The translations under genes were made by a program, and so were the position numbers. Below the pieces are notes generated by a model, which was not told the DNA's origin, did no database searches, and worked only from the letters and a program-made list of their open reading frames with translations. Of a stretch of DNA of 64,000 nt, positions 36,088-44,165 are shown piece after piece (the first letter of the stretch is position 1; the number at the start of each line of letters is the position of its first letter). This DNA comes from Bacteroidales bacterium (lineage in GTDB: Bacteria; Bacteroidota; Bacteroidia; Bacteroidales; Muribaculaceae): assembly GCA_015061055.1 (NCBI GenBank), contig SUXH01000008.1:39239-103238 (forward strand). Reading direction: 5' to 3'.

Positions 36088-36411
36088 ATGGAATTTCTTA
36101 TTCAACACAATTTATTAGGACTTGTAATCGGAATCAGTACATTCTTAATTATCGGATTATTCCACCCAATAGTAATTAAAGGAGAATATCACTTTGGTAC
36201 ACACTGTTGGTGGGCTTTTCTTGTTCTCGGCATCATCTGCACAATATTTACAATTATCGTCAAGAACGTTCTATTTTCTGCTCTTCTTGGCGTTACTGCT
36301 TTCTCATCATTTTGGAGCATTTTGGAAGTTTTCCAACAACAAGAACGTGTACGTAAAGGTTGGTTCCCCAAAAACCCAAAACGCAAATACCCTTTCGACA
36401 ACGAAAAATAA
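36088..36411 (+). CDS. DUF4491 family membrane protein
   Basis: This 107-residue protein has three hydrophobic helices and a basic tail (RVRKGWFPKNPKRKYPF). The pattern FHPIVIKGEYHFGTHCWW followed by WSILEVFQQQERVRKGWFPKNP matches what I recall as the Bacteroidota-specific DUF4491 family. Biochemical role unknown. It follows the PAP2 gene by 28 bp and is probably co-transcribed. Length is normal for the family. Confidence 0.85.
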   Translation: MEFLIQHNLLGLVIGISTFLIIGLFHPIVIKGEYHFGTHCWWAFLVLGIICTIFTIIVKNVLFSALLGVTAFSSFWSILEVFQQQERVRKGWFPKNPKRKYPFDNEK

Positions 36412-36466
36412 CCGAAATAAACGGCAAAAAAACGCAAATATTGTTTCTCGCTTGAATATTTTGCTG

Positions 36467-36474
36467 TATATTTG
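36467..36474 (+). promoter_or_regulatory. -7 box for small T9SS-type protein
   Basis: TATATTTG matches TAnnTTTG, 20 bp upstream of the ATG at 36495. A TTG occurs at 36441-36443, a 23-bp spacing, longer than the 20 bp seen in the best promoters of this window. Confidence 0.5.
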
Positions 36475-36494
36475 TAAAAATATTCTGGAAATAA

Positions 36495-36830
36495 ATGAAA
36501 AGTTTAATTACATCGGTTGGATTGTTTCTCGCTTCAATATGTTTTGCGGGCAACGTTGTTGCGCAATCTCAATGGAGGGAAATAGCTACCGAAACAGCAA
36601 TCAACAATAATGCTGAATCCAGAATAAGCATCGAAAGTGTAGAAATCTACAGCAAAGATGGACACATCATCGTTCAGTTACCTCACAAGGCACAAGTGAA
36701 AGTATTCACAATACTTGGTCAACTTGTCTCACAAGCCGAGCTCAATTCCGGTACATCTATGCTAAAGATGAATTCCCGAGGAATCTATATCGTAAAGGTG
36801 GGTAATGTAACGCAAAAAGTTGCTATCTAA
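36495..36830 (+). CDS. Miniature exported protein consisting mainly of a T9SS-like sorting domain
   Basis: This 111-residue protein has a signal peptide ending VVAQ near residue 24 and about 25 residues of linker. The remainder matches a type A T9SS sorting domain: VEIYSKDGHIIVQLP, then VKVFTILGQLVSQAEL, then SRGIYIVKVGNVTQKVAI. There is no cargo domain. Its last bases precede ilvE, whose true start is 31 bp after this stop. It could be a tiny surface protein, a competitor or regulator of the sorting machinery, or the remnant of a larger adhesin whose body was deleted. The coding frame and composition look intact. Confidence 0.75.
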   Translation: MKSLITSVGLFLASICFAGNVVAQSQWREIATETAINNNAESRISIESVEIYSKDGHIIVQLPHKAQVKVFTILGQLVSQAELNSGTSMLKMNSRGIYIVKVGNVTQKVAI

Positions 36831-36861
36831 TTCTCTAAATAAAAACTATATTTTTTCATTT

Positions 36862-37890
36862 ATGGAAAATAACGTAAATATTGATTGGGGTAACCTTTCT
36901 TTTGGTTATATGAAAACAGATTATAATGTGCGATGCACTTATAAAGATGGTAAATGGGGAGAAATTGAAGTCTCTGAATCAGAACACCTAAATATACATA
37001 TAGCTGCAACATGTCTTCACTACGGACAAGAAATTTTTGAAGGTATGAAAGCCTTTCGTGGAAAAGATGGGGAAATACGTATCTTCCGTATGGACGAAAA
37101 TGCTAAGCGCATACAACGCAGTGCAAATGGTATTATGATGGCACCTATTCCTGAAGATCTATTCTGCGAAATGGTGAAAAAAGTAGTAAAACTGAATGAA
37201 CGTTTCATTCCACCTTATGGAAGTGGAGCATCTCTATATATTCGCCCACTTGAGATAGGTATGACTGCACAAGTAGGCGTAAAACCTGCAACTGAATACA
37301 CTTTCATTATATTTGTAACACCGGTAGGGCCTTATTTTAAAGAAGGTTTTAAGCCCACAAAAGTGGCTATTTATCGCGAATATGATCGTGCTGCTCCTTG
37401 TGGAACTGGCCGCTGGAAAGTAGGTGGAAACTATGCAGCAAGTCTTTCGGCTGGTGAACGCGCAAAAGCCGAAGGTTACTCAGCTGTACTATACCTTGAC
37501 CCCAAAGAAAAGAAATATATCGATGAATGTGGTCCTGCCAATTTCTTTGCAATCAAAGATAGTGTATACATCACACCTAAGTCTGGTTCAATCTTGCCAT
37601 CTGTAACAAATATGAGTCTACAACAAATAGCCCAAGATCTTGGTTATAAGGTTGAATGTCGTCCTGTTCTTCTTGAAGAACTGTCCGAATGTCAAGAAGC
37701 AGCCGAATGTGGTACTGCAGCAGTAGCAACTCCTATTTCTCGCATCGACGATGTAGAAGAAGGTAAAACATACACTTTCGGTACCGACAACGAAGCAGGT
37801 CCTGTTACCACTCAACTATACAACCGCCTTCGCGGTATCCAACTTGGTGATGAACCTGACACTCACAATTGGGTAACAATTGTAGAATAA
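36862..37890 (+). CDS. ilvE: Branched-chain amino acid aminotransferase
   Basis: This PLP enzyme transfers amino groups between glutamate and the branched-chain keto acids, the last step of Leu/Ile/Val synthesis. The frame opens at 36820, overlapping the previous gene, but MENNVNIDWGNL at 36862 is the family-like start and gives 342 residues. Signatures: 'HYGQEIFEGMKAFRG', the PLP lysine in 'GRWKVGGNYAASL', 'YLDPKEKKYIDECGPANFF' and 'GTAAVATPI'. Length and motifs fit fold-type IV BCAT. The HD-domain gene starts 4 bp downstream, so the two are co-transcribed. Confidence 0.95.
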   Translation: MENNVNIDWGNLSFGYMKTDYNVRCTYKDGKWGEIEVSESEHLNIHIAATCLHYGQEIFEGMKAFRGKDGEIRIFRMDENAKRIQRSANGIMMAPIPEDLFCEMVKKVVKLNERFIPPYGSGASLYIRPLEIGMTAQVGVKPATEYTFIIFVTPVGPYFKEGFKPTKVAIYREYDRAAPCGTGRWKVGGNYAASLSAGERAKAEGYSAVLYLDPKEKKYIDECGPANFFAIKDSVYITPKSGSILPSVTNMSLQQIAQDLGYKVECRPVLLEELSECQEAAECGTAAVATPISRIDDVEEGKTYTFGTDNEAGPVTTQLYNRLRGIQLGDEPDTHNWVTIVE

Positions 37891-37894
37891 AGCT

Positions 37895-38437
37895 ATGCTT
37901 GATTACATTAAGATATTAGACAAATACTACACACGTGGTAGCGAACTTTACAACCTGCTGATTGCACATAGTCAGCAGGTTGCTAATTTTGCAATGGATA
38001 TTATTGAACGGAACTCAAATCTTTGTATTGACAGGGATTTTGTATACGAAGCTGCTATGCTTCACGATATCGGTATATTCAAATGCCACGCACCATCAAT
38101 ATTTTGCACCGGCAATATGCCTTACATCTGCCATGGATATATCGGTCGTGAACTCCTCGAAGCAGAAGGATTACATCGCCACGCTCTTGTGTGCGAACAT
38201 CACACCGGTAGCGGACTCTCGCTCGATGACATTGTCACACAATGCCTTCCCCTACCTCATCGCGATATGTTGCCCACCACTATCGAAGAAAAACTCGTTT
38301 GCTATGCCGATAAGTTTTTCTCCAAATCGCGCATCGAACCTGCCAAATCCATAGAGCAAGTTCAAGCAGAAATGGCTCGTTTCGGAACACAGTCACTCAA
38401 TCGCTTCACAGCCCTCCACACACTTTTCTCCTCATAG
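37895..38437 (+). CDS. HD-domain hydrolase
   Basis: This 180-residue protein has the HD superfamily metal-binding pattern: an early His in LLIAHSQQVANFA, HD at residues 57-58 (AMLHDIG), and 'HALVCEHHTGSG' around 95-107. A later Asp lies in YADKFFSK. Proteins of this size and layout are usually annotated as HD-domain phosphohydrolases acting on nucleotides or related substrates; the exact substrate is not evident. It follows ilvE by 4 bp. A strong hairpin (38515-38550) lies downstream, between this gene and the convergent ribosomal-protein genes. Confidence 0.88.
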   Translation: MLDYIKILDKYYTRGSELYNLLIAHSQQVANFAMDIIERNSNLCIDRDFVYEAAMLHDIGIFKCHAPSIFCTGNMPYICHGYIGRELLEAEGLHRHALVCEHHTGSGLSLDDIVTQCLPLPHRDMLPTTIEEKLVCYADKFFSKSRIEPAKSIEQVQAEMARFGTQSLNRFTALHTLFSS

Positions 38438-38514
38438 AGCACATCGTCTTCAACATCCACCTTGCTTTAATAGTATCTCAATCGTTTCAAAGATTACAAC
38501 CCTAAGCATAAAAC

Positions 38515-38550
38515 AACAATGAGAATTCCGACATCGAAATTCTCATTGTT
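38515..38550 (-). terminator. 13-bp hairpin terminator between convergent units
   Basis: AACAATGAGAATT (38515-38527) pairs perfectly with AATTCTCATTGTT (38538-38550). On the minus strand it is followed by GTTTTATG, so it most likely ends the rpmB-rpmG-DUF4295 transcript. It may also serve the convergent ilvE-HD unit, although the plus-strand tail is not T-rich. Confidence 0.75.
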
Positions 38551-38574
38551 ATTAATTATATAGTATCTACAAAA

Positions 38575-38730
38575 TTACTTTGCAGCCAAAACGTCTTTCA
38601 CTTGATCGTTTGGAACCATTTGTTCTTTAAATACATAAGCGCCAGTCTTTGGCGATTTCACCATCTTGATGACCTTACTATAAGTACGGCCTTCACCTTT
38701 TTGCAACGTTGCAACTACTTTCTTTGCCAT
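38575..38730 (-). CDS. DUF4295 family small protein
   Basis: A 51-residue basic protein reads MAKKVVATLQKGEGR at the start and VKDVLAAK at the end. It directly follows the L33 gene (12 bp). I recognise the L28-L33-DUF4295 order as a conserved Bacteroidota arrangement, and the small, Lys-rich product suggests a ribosome-associated protein. Its function is not established. The stop codon is 25 bp before the terminator hairpin. Confidence 0.88.
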   Translation of the reverse strand: MAKKVVATLQKGEGRTYSKVIKMVKSPKTGAYVFKEQMVPNDQVKDVLAAK

Positions 38731-38742
38731 ATCGTGACCTTA

Positions 38743-38931
38743 TTATTTAATTTCTTTATGAACTGTTACTTTCTTAAGATATGGATTGTACTTCTTCAAT
38801 TCCATACGTTCTGTGGTGTTCTTTCTATTTTTTGTGGTAATATAACGAGATATTCCTGGCACACCACTAGCTCTTTGCTCAGTACATTCGAGGATGACTT
38901 GAACTCTATTACCTTTTGCTTTCTTTGCCAT
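38743..38931 (-). CDS. rpmG: 50S ribosomal protein L33
   Basis: This 62-residue basic protein starts [19 protein letters not shown] and ends with '[22 protein letters not shown]', matching L33. The paired Cys residues of zinc-binding L33 forms are absent (only the Cys in LECTEQ), so this is the Cys-minus type. It starts 7 bp after rpmB stops and is co-transcribed with it and the DUF4295 gene. Confidence 0.96.
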   Translation of the reverse strand: MAKKAKGNRVQVILECTEQRASGVPGISRYITTKNRKNTTERMELKKYNPYLKKVTVHKEIK

Positions 38932-38938
38932 CTTAATT

Positions 38939-39196
38939 TTACTTTTCTACGATTCTAATTTCAGTTAAATTACCATCTTTTGCAGCTTTCTTCAATGCTG
39001 CATCCAAACCAAGCTTGTTGATGATACGCAAACCATTTGCTGATACAACTAAGCTAATCCATTGACCTTCTTCTACCCAGAAGAATTTTCTCTTGAACAA
39101 ATTCACGTTAAATTTACGCTTTGTTCTTCTTTTAGAGTGCGATACATTATTACCTGTAATCGCCTTCTTGCCTGTAATTTGACAAATTTTTGACAT
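38939..39196 (-). CDS. rpmB: 50S ribosomal protein L28
   Basis: This 85-residue protein starts [21 protein letters not shown] and continues '[14 protein letters not shown]'-like through '[22 protein letters not shown]', typical of L28. It is the first gene of the rpmB-rpmG-DUF4295 cluster. A consensus promoter lies about 310 bp upstream, leaving an unusually long untranslated leader (about 39200-39500) that may carry regulation. Confidence 0.96.
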   Translation of the reverse strand: MSKICQITGKKAITGNNVSHSKRRTKRKFNVNLFKRKFFWVEEGQWISLVVSANGLRIINKLGLDAALKKAAKDGNLTEIRIVEK

Positions 39197-39500
39197 GGCT
39201 TTTTCTCAATATTATGTTTTAAATTATTTTATTCCAAAACAGAGTCCTTTTGTAGAGTATGTCAGCTTTTCAGCCAATTTACTGCCACCTCTTTCTTCTC
39301 AGTAGCACACAATATTCTAAATAAAACACAGTCGGCAACGTATCTGATAGGTTGTTAACTGTAAAATTTTTTATGTACAATATCGTCCTACGCTTTATGT
39401 AAGACTATTAATATCATTATCTTACATCGAAGTTTCAACGATTAAAGTCACAGAACCGGACTAAAGGAATAGTCGTTGTACTGCTGTTTTGAAATTTTTC
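39197..39500 (-). promoter_or_regulatory. Long 5' leader of the rpmB operon
   Basis: About 300 nt separate the inferred transcription start (near 39500) from the rpmB start codon, with no coding frame. The clearest structure is ATGTAAGA (39397-39404) paired with TCTTACAT (39420-39427). A smaller GACTA/TAGTC pair lies just upstream in transcript order. It could be an autoregulatory ribosomal leader or simply a long 5' UTR. No known riboswitch class is recognised. Confidence 0.45.
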
Positions 39501-39505
39501 GACTG

Positions 39506-39536
39506 CAAAGGTAGTATTTTTTTTATTACTACACAA
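39506..39536 (-). promoter_or_regulatory. Promoter of the rpmB operon
   Basis: On the minus strand TTG (39536-39534) is followed after exactly 20 bp by TACCTTTG (39513-39506). This is a full match to the -33/-7 consensus. The -33 element is only 8 bp past the stop codon of the upstream acyltransferase gene. Confidence 0.8.
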
Positions 39537-39543
39537 CACCTTT

Positions 39544-40605
39544 TCATCTATTTTTCAGCAAAAAAGCTCCAAAATCCACTTTTACTCTTCCTTTTTCATA
39601 TATCAACAAATCTCGTTGTGCCACAAATGCCGGGAACCACCTCTTAAACAACCATATCATCACCGGCATAACTAATAACACCGCTATAACCAGAATCCAC
39701 AAATTATGTATAATTCCACTATACACCAATGCCCCTAATAGCGGAACGTGCGTGAGATACACTATAATCGAATATCGCCCCATATAATTCACATAACCTC
39801 GCAACAAGTATTTACGTAGAGAATAACACACACACCACACCATCGTTATTGCAGAAAATGATGCTAAATAGAACTTTATTGGGGTATTTTCCACTTTGGC
39901 ATACATAAGATAAACCCCACCCTCGGACGATAAATAACAGACTGTTGTCGATACAACAAATACCACCAATATTCTACTCCATTTAATATTACCCGCCCTC
40001 TGTAACACATTTTTTATATTAGATGCCACGAAAAAGAATGGTAACACCAACAATGACGCAACAATACTAAAAATCATTCCATAATCACGACGAATTACAT
40101 CATCCTGTGGTAATAACTGATTCAAGCCCCACCCAATAGCTACCAAAACACATAGCGACAATACTTGGATTTTAATATTATAGCGATTAACAACCTTATT
40201 ATATATATAATAGAGTATATTAGCAACAAATAGTGTACGTAAGAACCATAAATACCCCGCATATTTCAGCATCCAAGTAATATGATGCTTTATCGACATA
40301 AATCCAAATTGTTCTTCACCCGAAATCAAAGCCGGCACAACAGATATTACAGCAAAAAACAAAAAGGGGACTATCAACCTATTAAATTTCTTCACCACAA
40401 ACTCGACAGCACTACTATATTCCTTGAAGAACATTCCAGATAGAAAAAAATAAAGAGGCATACGAAGATGTTCAAGCATTGACCATAGATGCACGTTATC
40501 GATCTTTATTCCTAACTTATCATAACAATGCCCTATTACGACTAAGACTATACACACGCCTTTCATCAAGTCAAAATATACTATGCGTTCTTTCTCTTCA
40601 ATCAT
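39544..40605 (-). CDS. Acyltransferase 3 family membrane protein
   Basis: This 353-residue protein has about ten transmembrane helices. It starts with the family signature DLMKGVCIVLVVIGHC (about residues 12-27; catalytic-type His at 26) and continues 'RMPLYFFLSGMFFK' near 47-61, typical of acyltransferase 3/OafA-like proteins. Such enzymes acylate surface glycans or other extracytoplasmic acceptors; the acceptor is not identifiable. It lies 4 bp after cinA stops, so probably at the end of the tsaD-cinA transcript. Confidence 0.88.
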   Translation of the reverse strand: MIEEKERIVYFDLMKGVCIVLVVIGHCYDKLGIKIDNVHLWSMLEHLRMPLYFFLSGMFFKEYSSAVEFVVKKFNRLIVPFLFFAVISVVPALISGEEQFGFMSIKHHITWMLKYAGYLWFLRTLFVANILYYIYNKVVNRYNIKIQVLSLCVLVAIGWGLNQLLPQDDVIRRDYGMIFSIVASLLVLPFFFVASNIKNVLQRAGNIKWSRILVVFVVSTTVCYLSSEGGVYLMYAKVENTPIKFYLASFSAITMVWCVCYSLRKYLLRGYVNYMGRYSIIVYLTHVPLLGALVYSGIIHNLWILVIAVLLVMPVMIWLFKRWFPAFVAQRDLLIYEKGRVKVDFGAFLLKNR

Positions 40606-40609
40606 AAAA

Positions 40610-41857
40610 TCATTCAGATAGCATTTTTAGAAGCATAATTTGCACTTCGGTTGTGGCTCTATCAATCACCCTATCGCGCGAGCCTGGAAAATGTTTGCAC
40701 TGCGACTCAAGCCTATCACCACATTTCGCCGCAAGCCACACAGTTCCAACGGGTTTTGTAGCAGTCGCACCTCCAGGACCGGCTATACCTGAAGTGGCCA
40801 TAGCACAATCTGCACCAAGCAACTCACACACTCCTTGCGCCATCTGCCTTACAGTTGGCTCACTCACCGCACCATATTCTTTTAACACATCGGCAGAGAC
40901 GTTCAACAGCTCTTGTTTAATTTCGTTTGTATACGACACCACCGAGCCCAAGAAATACGCCGAACTGCCTGCAATTGCAGTTATTTGATGTGCAACATTT
41001 CCTCCTGTACAACTTTCAGCCGTAGCAAGAGTCAATCCACGCTCTTTTAGTTTCTCTCCGATTATCTCCGACAATGGTTTGTCGTCATAACTCACAATGG
41101 CACTCCCGAGAATATTATGCAATTTATCCGAAAGAGTTTTCATATCTTGAGTTATAGCCTCTTTGTTTTTCGACTCGCCGGTTAATCTTAATCTAACTAT
41201 ACCAGGCACAGGAAGATACGCTAAATGAATATATGAAGGTAATTCATTTTCAAATTGTTCCAATTTTATGGCTAATGCCGACTCAGCATATCCCACCACT
41301 ATAAATGTGCGATGTTCTATGTAGCTGTCTACACAAAAACGATTCAACAATTGTGGTATTACTTCACGCTCCATCATAGTTTCCATTTCAAATGGAACTC
41401 CAGGCATCGACACTAGCACCTTCCCATCTTTCTCAAACCACATTATAGGAGCAGTACCAACTTGATTTTGGATTACACGACAAGATGTAGGAACTATTGC
41501 TTGAGCTTCATTAAGAGGATTCATTGACAAATGACGTTTCTTGATCACATCCTCAACATTCTTTAGTACTTCTTTATCAAGCACCATTTCTCCGCCAAAA
41601 TATTGGCACAAAGTCATTTTTGTTATATCATCTTTTGTCGGACCAAGTCCTCCCGTTGTCAGTACTATGTCAGTCTCATTGAAAGCATCATTAACAGCAT
41701 TCAATATCTTATCGGACGAATCACCTATCACTCTCACTGTCCTAACATTCCATCCCAATAGGTTCAAATGTCGAGCAATCCACCCCGAATTTGTATCAAT
41801 AACTTGACCTATTAGCAGTTCATCTCCAATTACTATAACCGATACGTCCATATTCAA
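40610..41857 (-). CDS. cinA: CinA family protein (competence/damage-inducible)
   Basis: This 415-residue two-domain protein has an N-terminal MoaB/MogA-like nucleotide-pyrophosphatase fold with IGDELLIGQVIDTNSGWIA and LTTGGLGPTKDD. The C-terminal CinA amidase domain has TAESCTGG, GSVVSYTNEIK and ATSGIAGPGGATATKPVGTVW. Family members hydrolyse ADP-ribose and deamidate nicotinamide mononucleotide in pyridine-nucleotide recycling. Length is normal. It lies 16 bp after tsaD and 4 bp before the acyltransferase gene. Confidence 0.94.
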   Translation of the reverse strand: MNMDVSVIVIGDELLIGQVIDTNSGWIARHLNLLGWNVRTVRVIGDSSDKILNAVNDAFNETDIVLTTGGLGPTKDDITKMTLCQYFGGEMVLDKEVLKNVEDVIKKRHLSMNPLNEAQAIVPTSCRVIQNQVGTAPIMWFEKDGKVLVSMPGVPFEMETMMEREVIPQLLNRFCVDSYIEHRTFIVVGYAESALAIKLEQFENELPSYIHLAYLPVPGIVRLRLTGESKNKEAITQDMKTLSDKLHNILGSAIVSYDDKPLSEIIGEKLKERGLTLATAESCTGGNVAHQITAIAGSSAYFLGSVVSYTNEIKQELLNVSADVLKEYGAVSEPTVRQMAQGVCELLGADCAMATSGIAGPGGATATKPVGTVWLAAKCGDRLESQCKHFPGSRDRVIDRATTEVQIMLLKMLSE

Positions 41858-41873
41858 ATCAATTATTTTACAC

Positions 41874-42890
41874 TCACACAGTTACTCTTGCAAATGGTGG
41901 CAAATTAATATCGCAAAAATCCTTATCAAGATACTTAAAATACCCGGCTATTGCTATCATTGCAGCATTATCTGTAGTAAACGAACGCTTGGGTATAAAT
42001 GCTTTAATTCCCCTACGTTCACAATATTCAGCGACAGCATTGCGAACACCCGAATTTGCAGAAACTCCACCACCTATAGCTACAGTCTTTATTCCTGTTT
42101 GCTTGATTGCCTTCGAAAATTTATCCATTAATATGTCGATGATTGTTTTTTGCAACGATGCAGCCAAATCTGGCATATTTTTTTCAACAAAATTTGGATT
42201 CAATTTTTTCTCATCACGTAATGTGTACAAAAACGACGTTTTTAGTCCACTGAAACTATAATCTAATCCGGCAATATGAGGTTTACTAAACTTAAATCGA
42301 GTGGCATCACCTTCGGCCGCAAGACGATCGATATAAGGACCACCTGGATAAGGCAAGCCCATCACCTTGGCACATTTATCGAAGGCTTCGCCCGCTGCAT
42401 CATCAATAGTCTGTCCAAGCACCTCCATATCACTCGGAGAGTTTACTTTTATTATTTGAGAATTTCCTCCTGATACAAGTAAACAAAGATAAGGAAATTC
42501 CGGCACCTCTGTCGTTTCATCTTCTTTTATAAAATGCGAAAGAACGTGTCCGTGAAGATGATTAACATCAAGTAATGGAATATTCAAGGCCAATGACAGC
42601 CCCTTTGAAAATGATGTACCCACCAATAAAGAGCCGAGCAAACCAGGTCCTCTTGTAAATGCAATACCATCTATATCCTCCTTTTTTATTCCAGCTTGCC
42701 TAATTGCCTCCGACACCACTGGCACTATGTTTTGCTGGTGAGCTCGTGATGCTAGTTCTGGCACTACACCTCCATAAGCCTCATGAACCTTTTGACTTGC
42801 TATAACATTTGACAACATTATGCCATCCTTGATTACAGATGCCGACGTATCGTCGCAAGATGATTCTATACCTAATATTATTATGCTCAT
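41874..42890 (-). CDS. tsaD: tRNA threonylcarbamoyladenosine synthase subunit TsaD
   Basis: This 338-residue ASKHA-fold enzyme transfers the threonylcarbamoyl group to A37 of ANN-decoding tRNAs. Signatures: ILGIESSCDDTSASV at the N-terminus, metal-binding HLHGH near residue 115, 'LVSGGNSQI', 'GEAFDKCAKVMGLPYPGGP' and 'IGGGVSANSGVR'. All are intact. It precedes cinA by 16 bp. The order tamB homologue then tsaD on one strand, with a DUF4421 gene between, links it to the envelope genes upstream. Confidence 0.97.
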   Translation of the reverse strand: MSIIILGIESSCDDTSASVIKDGIMLSNVIASQKVHEAYGGVVPELASRAHQQNIVPVVSEAIRQAGIKKEDIDGIAFTRGPGLLGSLLVGTSFSKGLSLALNIPLLDVNHLHGHVLSHFIKEDETTEVPEFPYLCLLVSGGNSQIIKVNSPSDMEVLGQTIDDAAGEAFDKCAKVMGLPYPGGPYIDRLAAEGDATRFKFSKPHIAGLDYSFSGLKTSFLYTLRDEKKLNPNFVEKNMPDLAASLQKTIIDILMDKFSKAIKQTGIKTVAIGGGVSANSGVRNAVAEYCERRGIKAFIPKRSFTTDNAAMIAIAGYFKYLDKDFCDINLPPFARVTV

Positions 42891-42921
42891 AATATTCCTT
42901 CTTTTTTCAAACTAAATATGA

Positions 42922-44130
42922 TTAAAACCTAAATCCAGCCAAAACAGCTAAATTAGTATACGAATTTATAAACTGATAATTATTGGAACTATAAAAGTGT
43001 CCATCATATCGTCCATTTATACTATAATAAAAATTATTGTGATTATATACCAATGCCATTTTAGTTTTTACATTAATCGAGAATTTATCTTTACTATATG
43101 ATTCTACATTAGATGTGCTAAGACTATGATTGAATCCAAAACAAGGAATAATAGTTATATTAAAGAGCCAATTCTTCTTAAACACCCAATTATAACCATA
43201 TCCCATCATCAAACAATAATCATTATAATACACATGATATTTCATATCAAGTCCTTCCAATTTATCTTTTATCGATTGTGGAAGATCTGAAAAGTCTATC
43301 GACACATCTTGATGCGACACTGTTATACCACCTATCACTGATCCGGCACTTTTTTTCTGATATTTCGAATATGAATATGCAGCTCCTTGCGAATATTTTT
43401 TATTATTAAAGAAATAATACGCATCAAGTCCATACGACTCTAATGTTAATCCCGAAAATTCATAATCCGATTTAAATATATTATAATTTCTATAGTCATT
43501 AAGTTTGTTTATATTCGTATTCCCTGTATTCTTTAAATAATAAGCATCAAAAGCAACTAACGAACAACTAAAATTAAAATCAAATCGCTTATGTGTTACC
43601 GGTTTACCTCCTATAAGGTTGTCAATATTCATCGAATATCCCAAACTCACTGCCATATATGAGATAGAGGCACCTATATTGGATGCAACATCCGAAGCCA
43701 TCCCTATACGTAAGTTCTCGGGCTGTTTTAGATGATAGAAGTCCAGCAAATTATCATTTTTAATCTGTAATTTCCACTTTTTGCCTGTTCCTACAACATA
43801 AGTTGTATCATAGCTATTAAATGTGCGATCACCCCAATTGTATAAATCAACACACCATTTCACAAACTTTGGATACTTGATCGTTTCATCACTCAAATCA
43901 AGTTTCCCACTTAATGCAGCTATTTTCCAAAATTCATTTTCATATTCTGTGCGAAATGAATCCATAGCAACCGTATCCTTTGAGATACTTCGATAATAAC
44001 GCACCTTATCATAGAGACTTTTCATCTTGCGATCACTCAACGTATCTCCTATGATATCATCTGTTCCATACATATTCATTGGAATTATTAATATCATTAT
44101 AGCTATAATATGTCGAAACGTTGCATTCAT
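42922..44130 (-). CDS. DUF4421 family outer-membrane-like protein
   Basis: Read from the Met at 44130 (MNATFRHII), the product has a signal peptide ending NMYG and about 400 residues. The 'FNSYDTTYVVGTGKKWKLQIKN' stretch is the part I associate with DUF4421. The rest is strand-like with a terminal Phe (VLAGFRF), consistent with an outer-membrane barrel. Gene neighbours are the second tamB (35 bp upstream) and tsaD (31 bp downstream). Function unknown. An alternative start 9 bp upstream (44139) is possible. Confidence 0.78.
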   Translation of the reverse strand: MNATFRHIIAIMILIIPMNMYGTDDIIGDTLSDRKMKSLYDKVRYYRSISKDTVAMDSFRTEYENEFWKIAALSGKLDLSDETIKYPKFVKWCVDLYNWGDRTFNSYDTTYVVGTGKKWKLQIKNDNLLDFYHLKQPENLRIGMASDVASNIGASISYMAVSLGYSMNIDNLIGGKPVTHKRFDFNFSCSLVAFDAYYLKNTGNTNINKLNDYRNYNIFKSDYEFSGLTLESYGLDAYYFFNNKKYSQGAAYSYSKYQKKSAGSVIGGITVSHQDVSIDFSDLPQSIKDKLEGLDMKYHVYYNDYCLMMGYGYNWVFKKNWLFNITIIPCFGFNHSLSTSNVESYSKDKFSINVKTKMALVYNHNNFYYSINGRYDGHFYSSNNYQFINSYTNLAVLAGFRF

Positions 44131-44165
44131 CATCACCACATTTATTTTATTGAGTCATATTACTC

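Noticed and set aside
38602..38958. Plus-strand 118-codon frame
   Set aside because: It is antisense to the DUF4295 and L33 genes, which are clearly coding.
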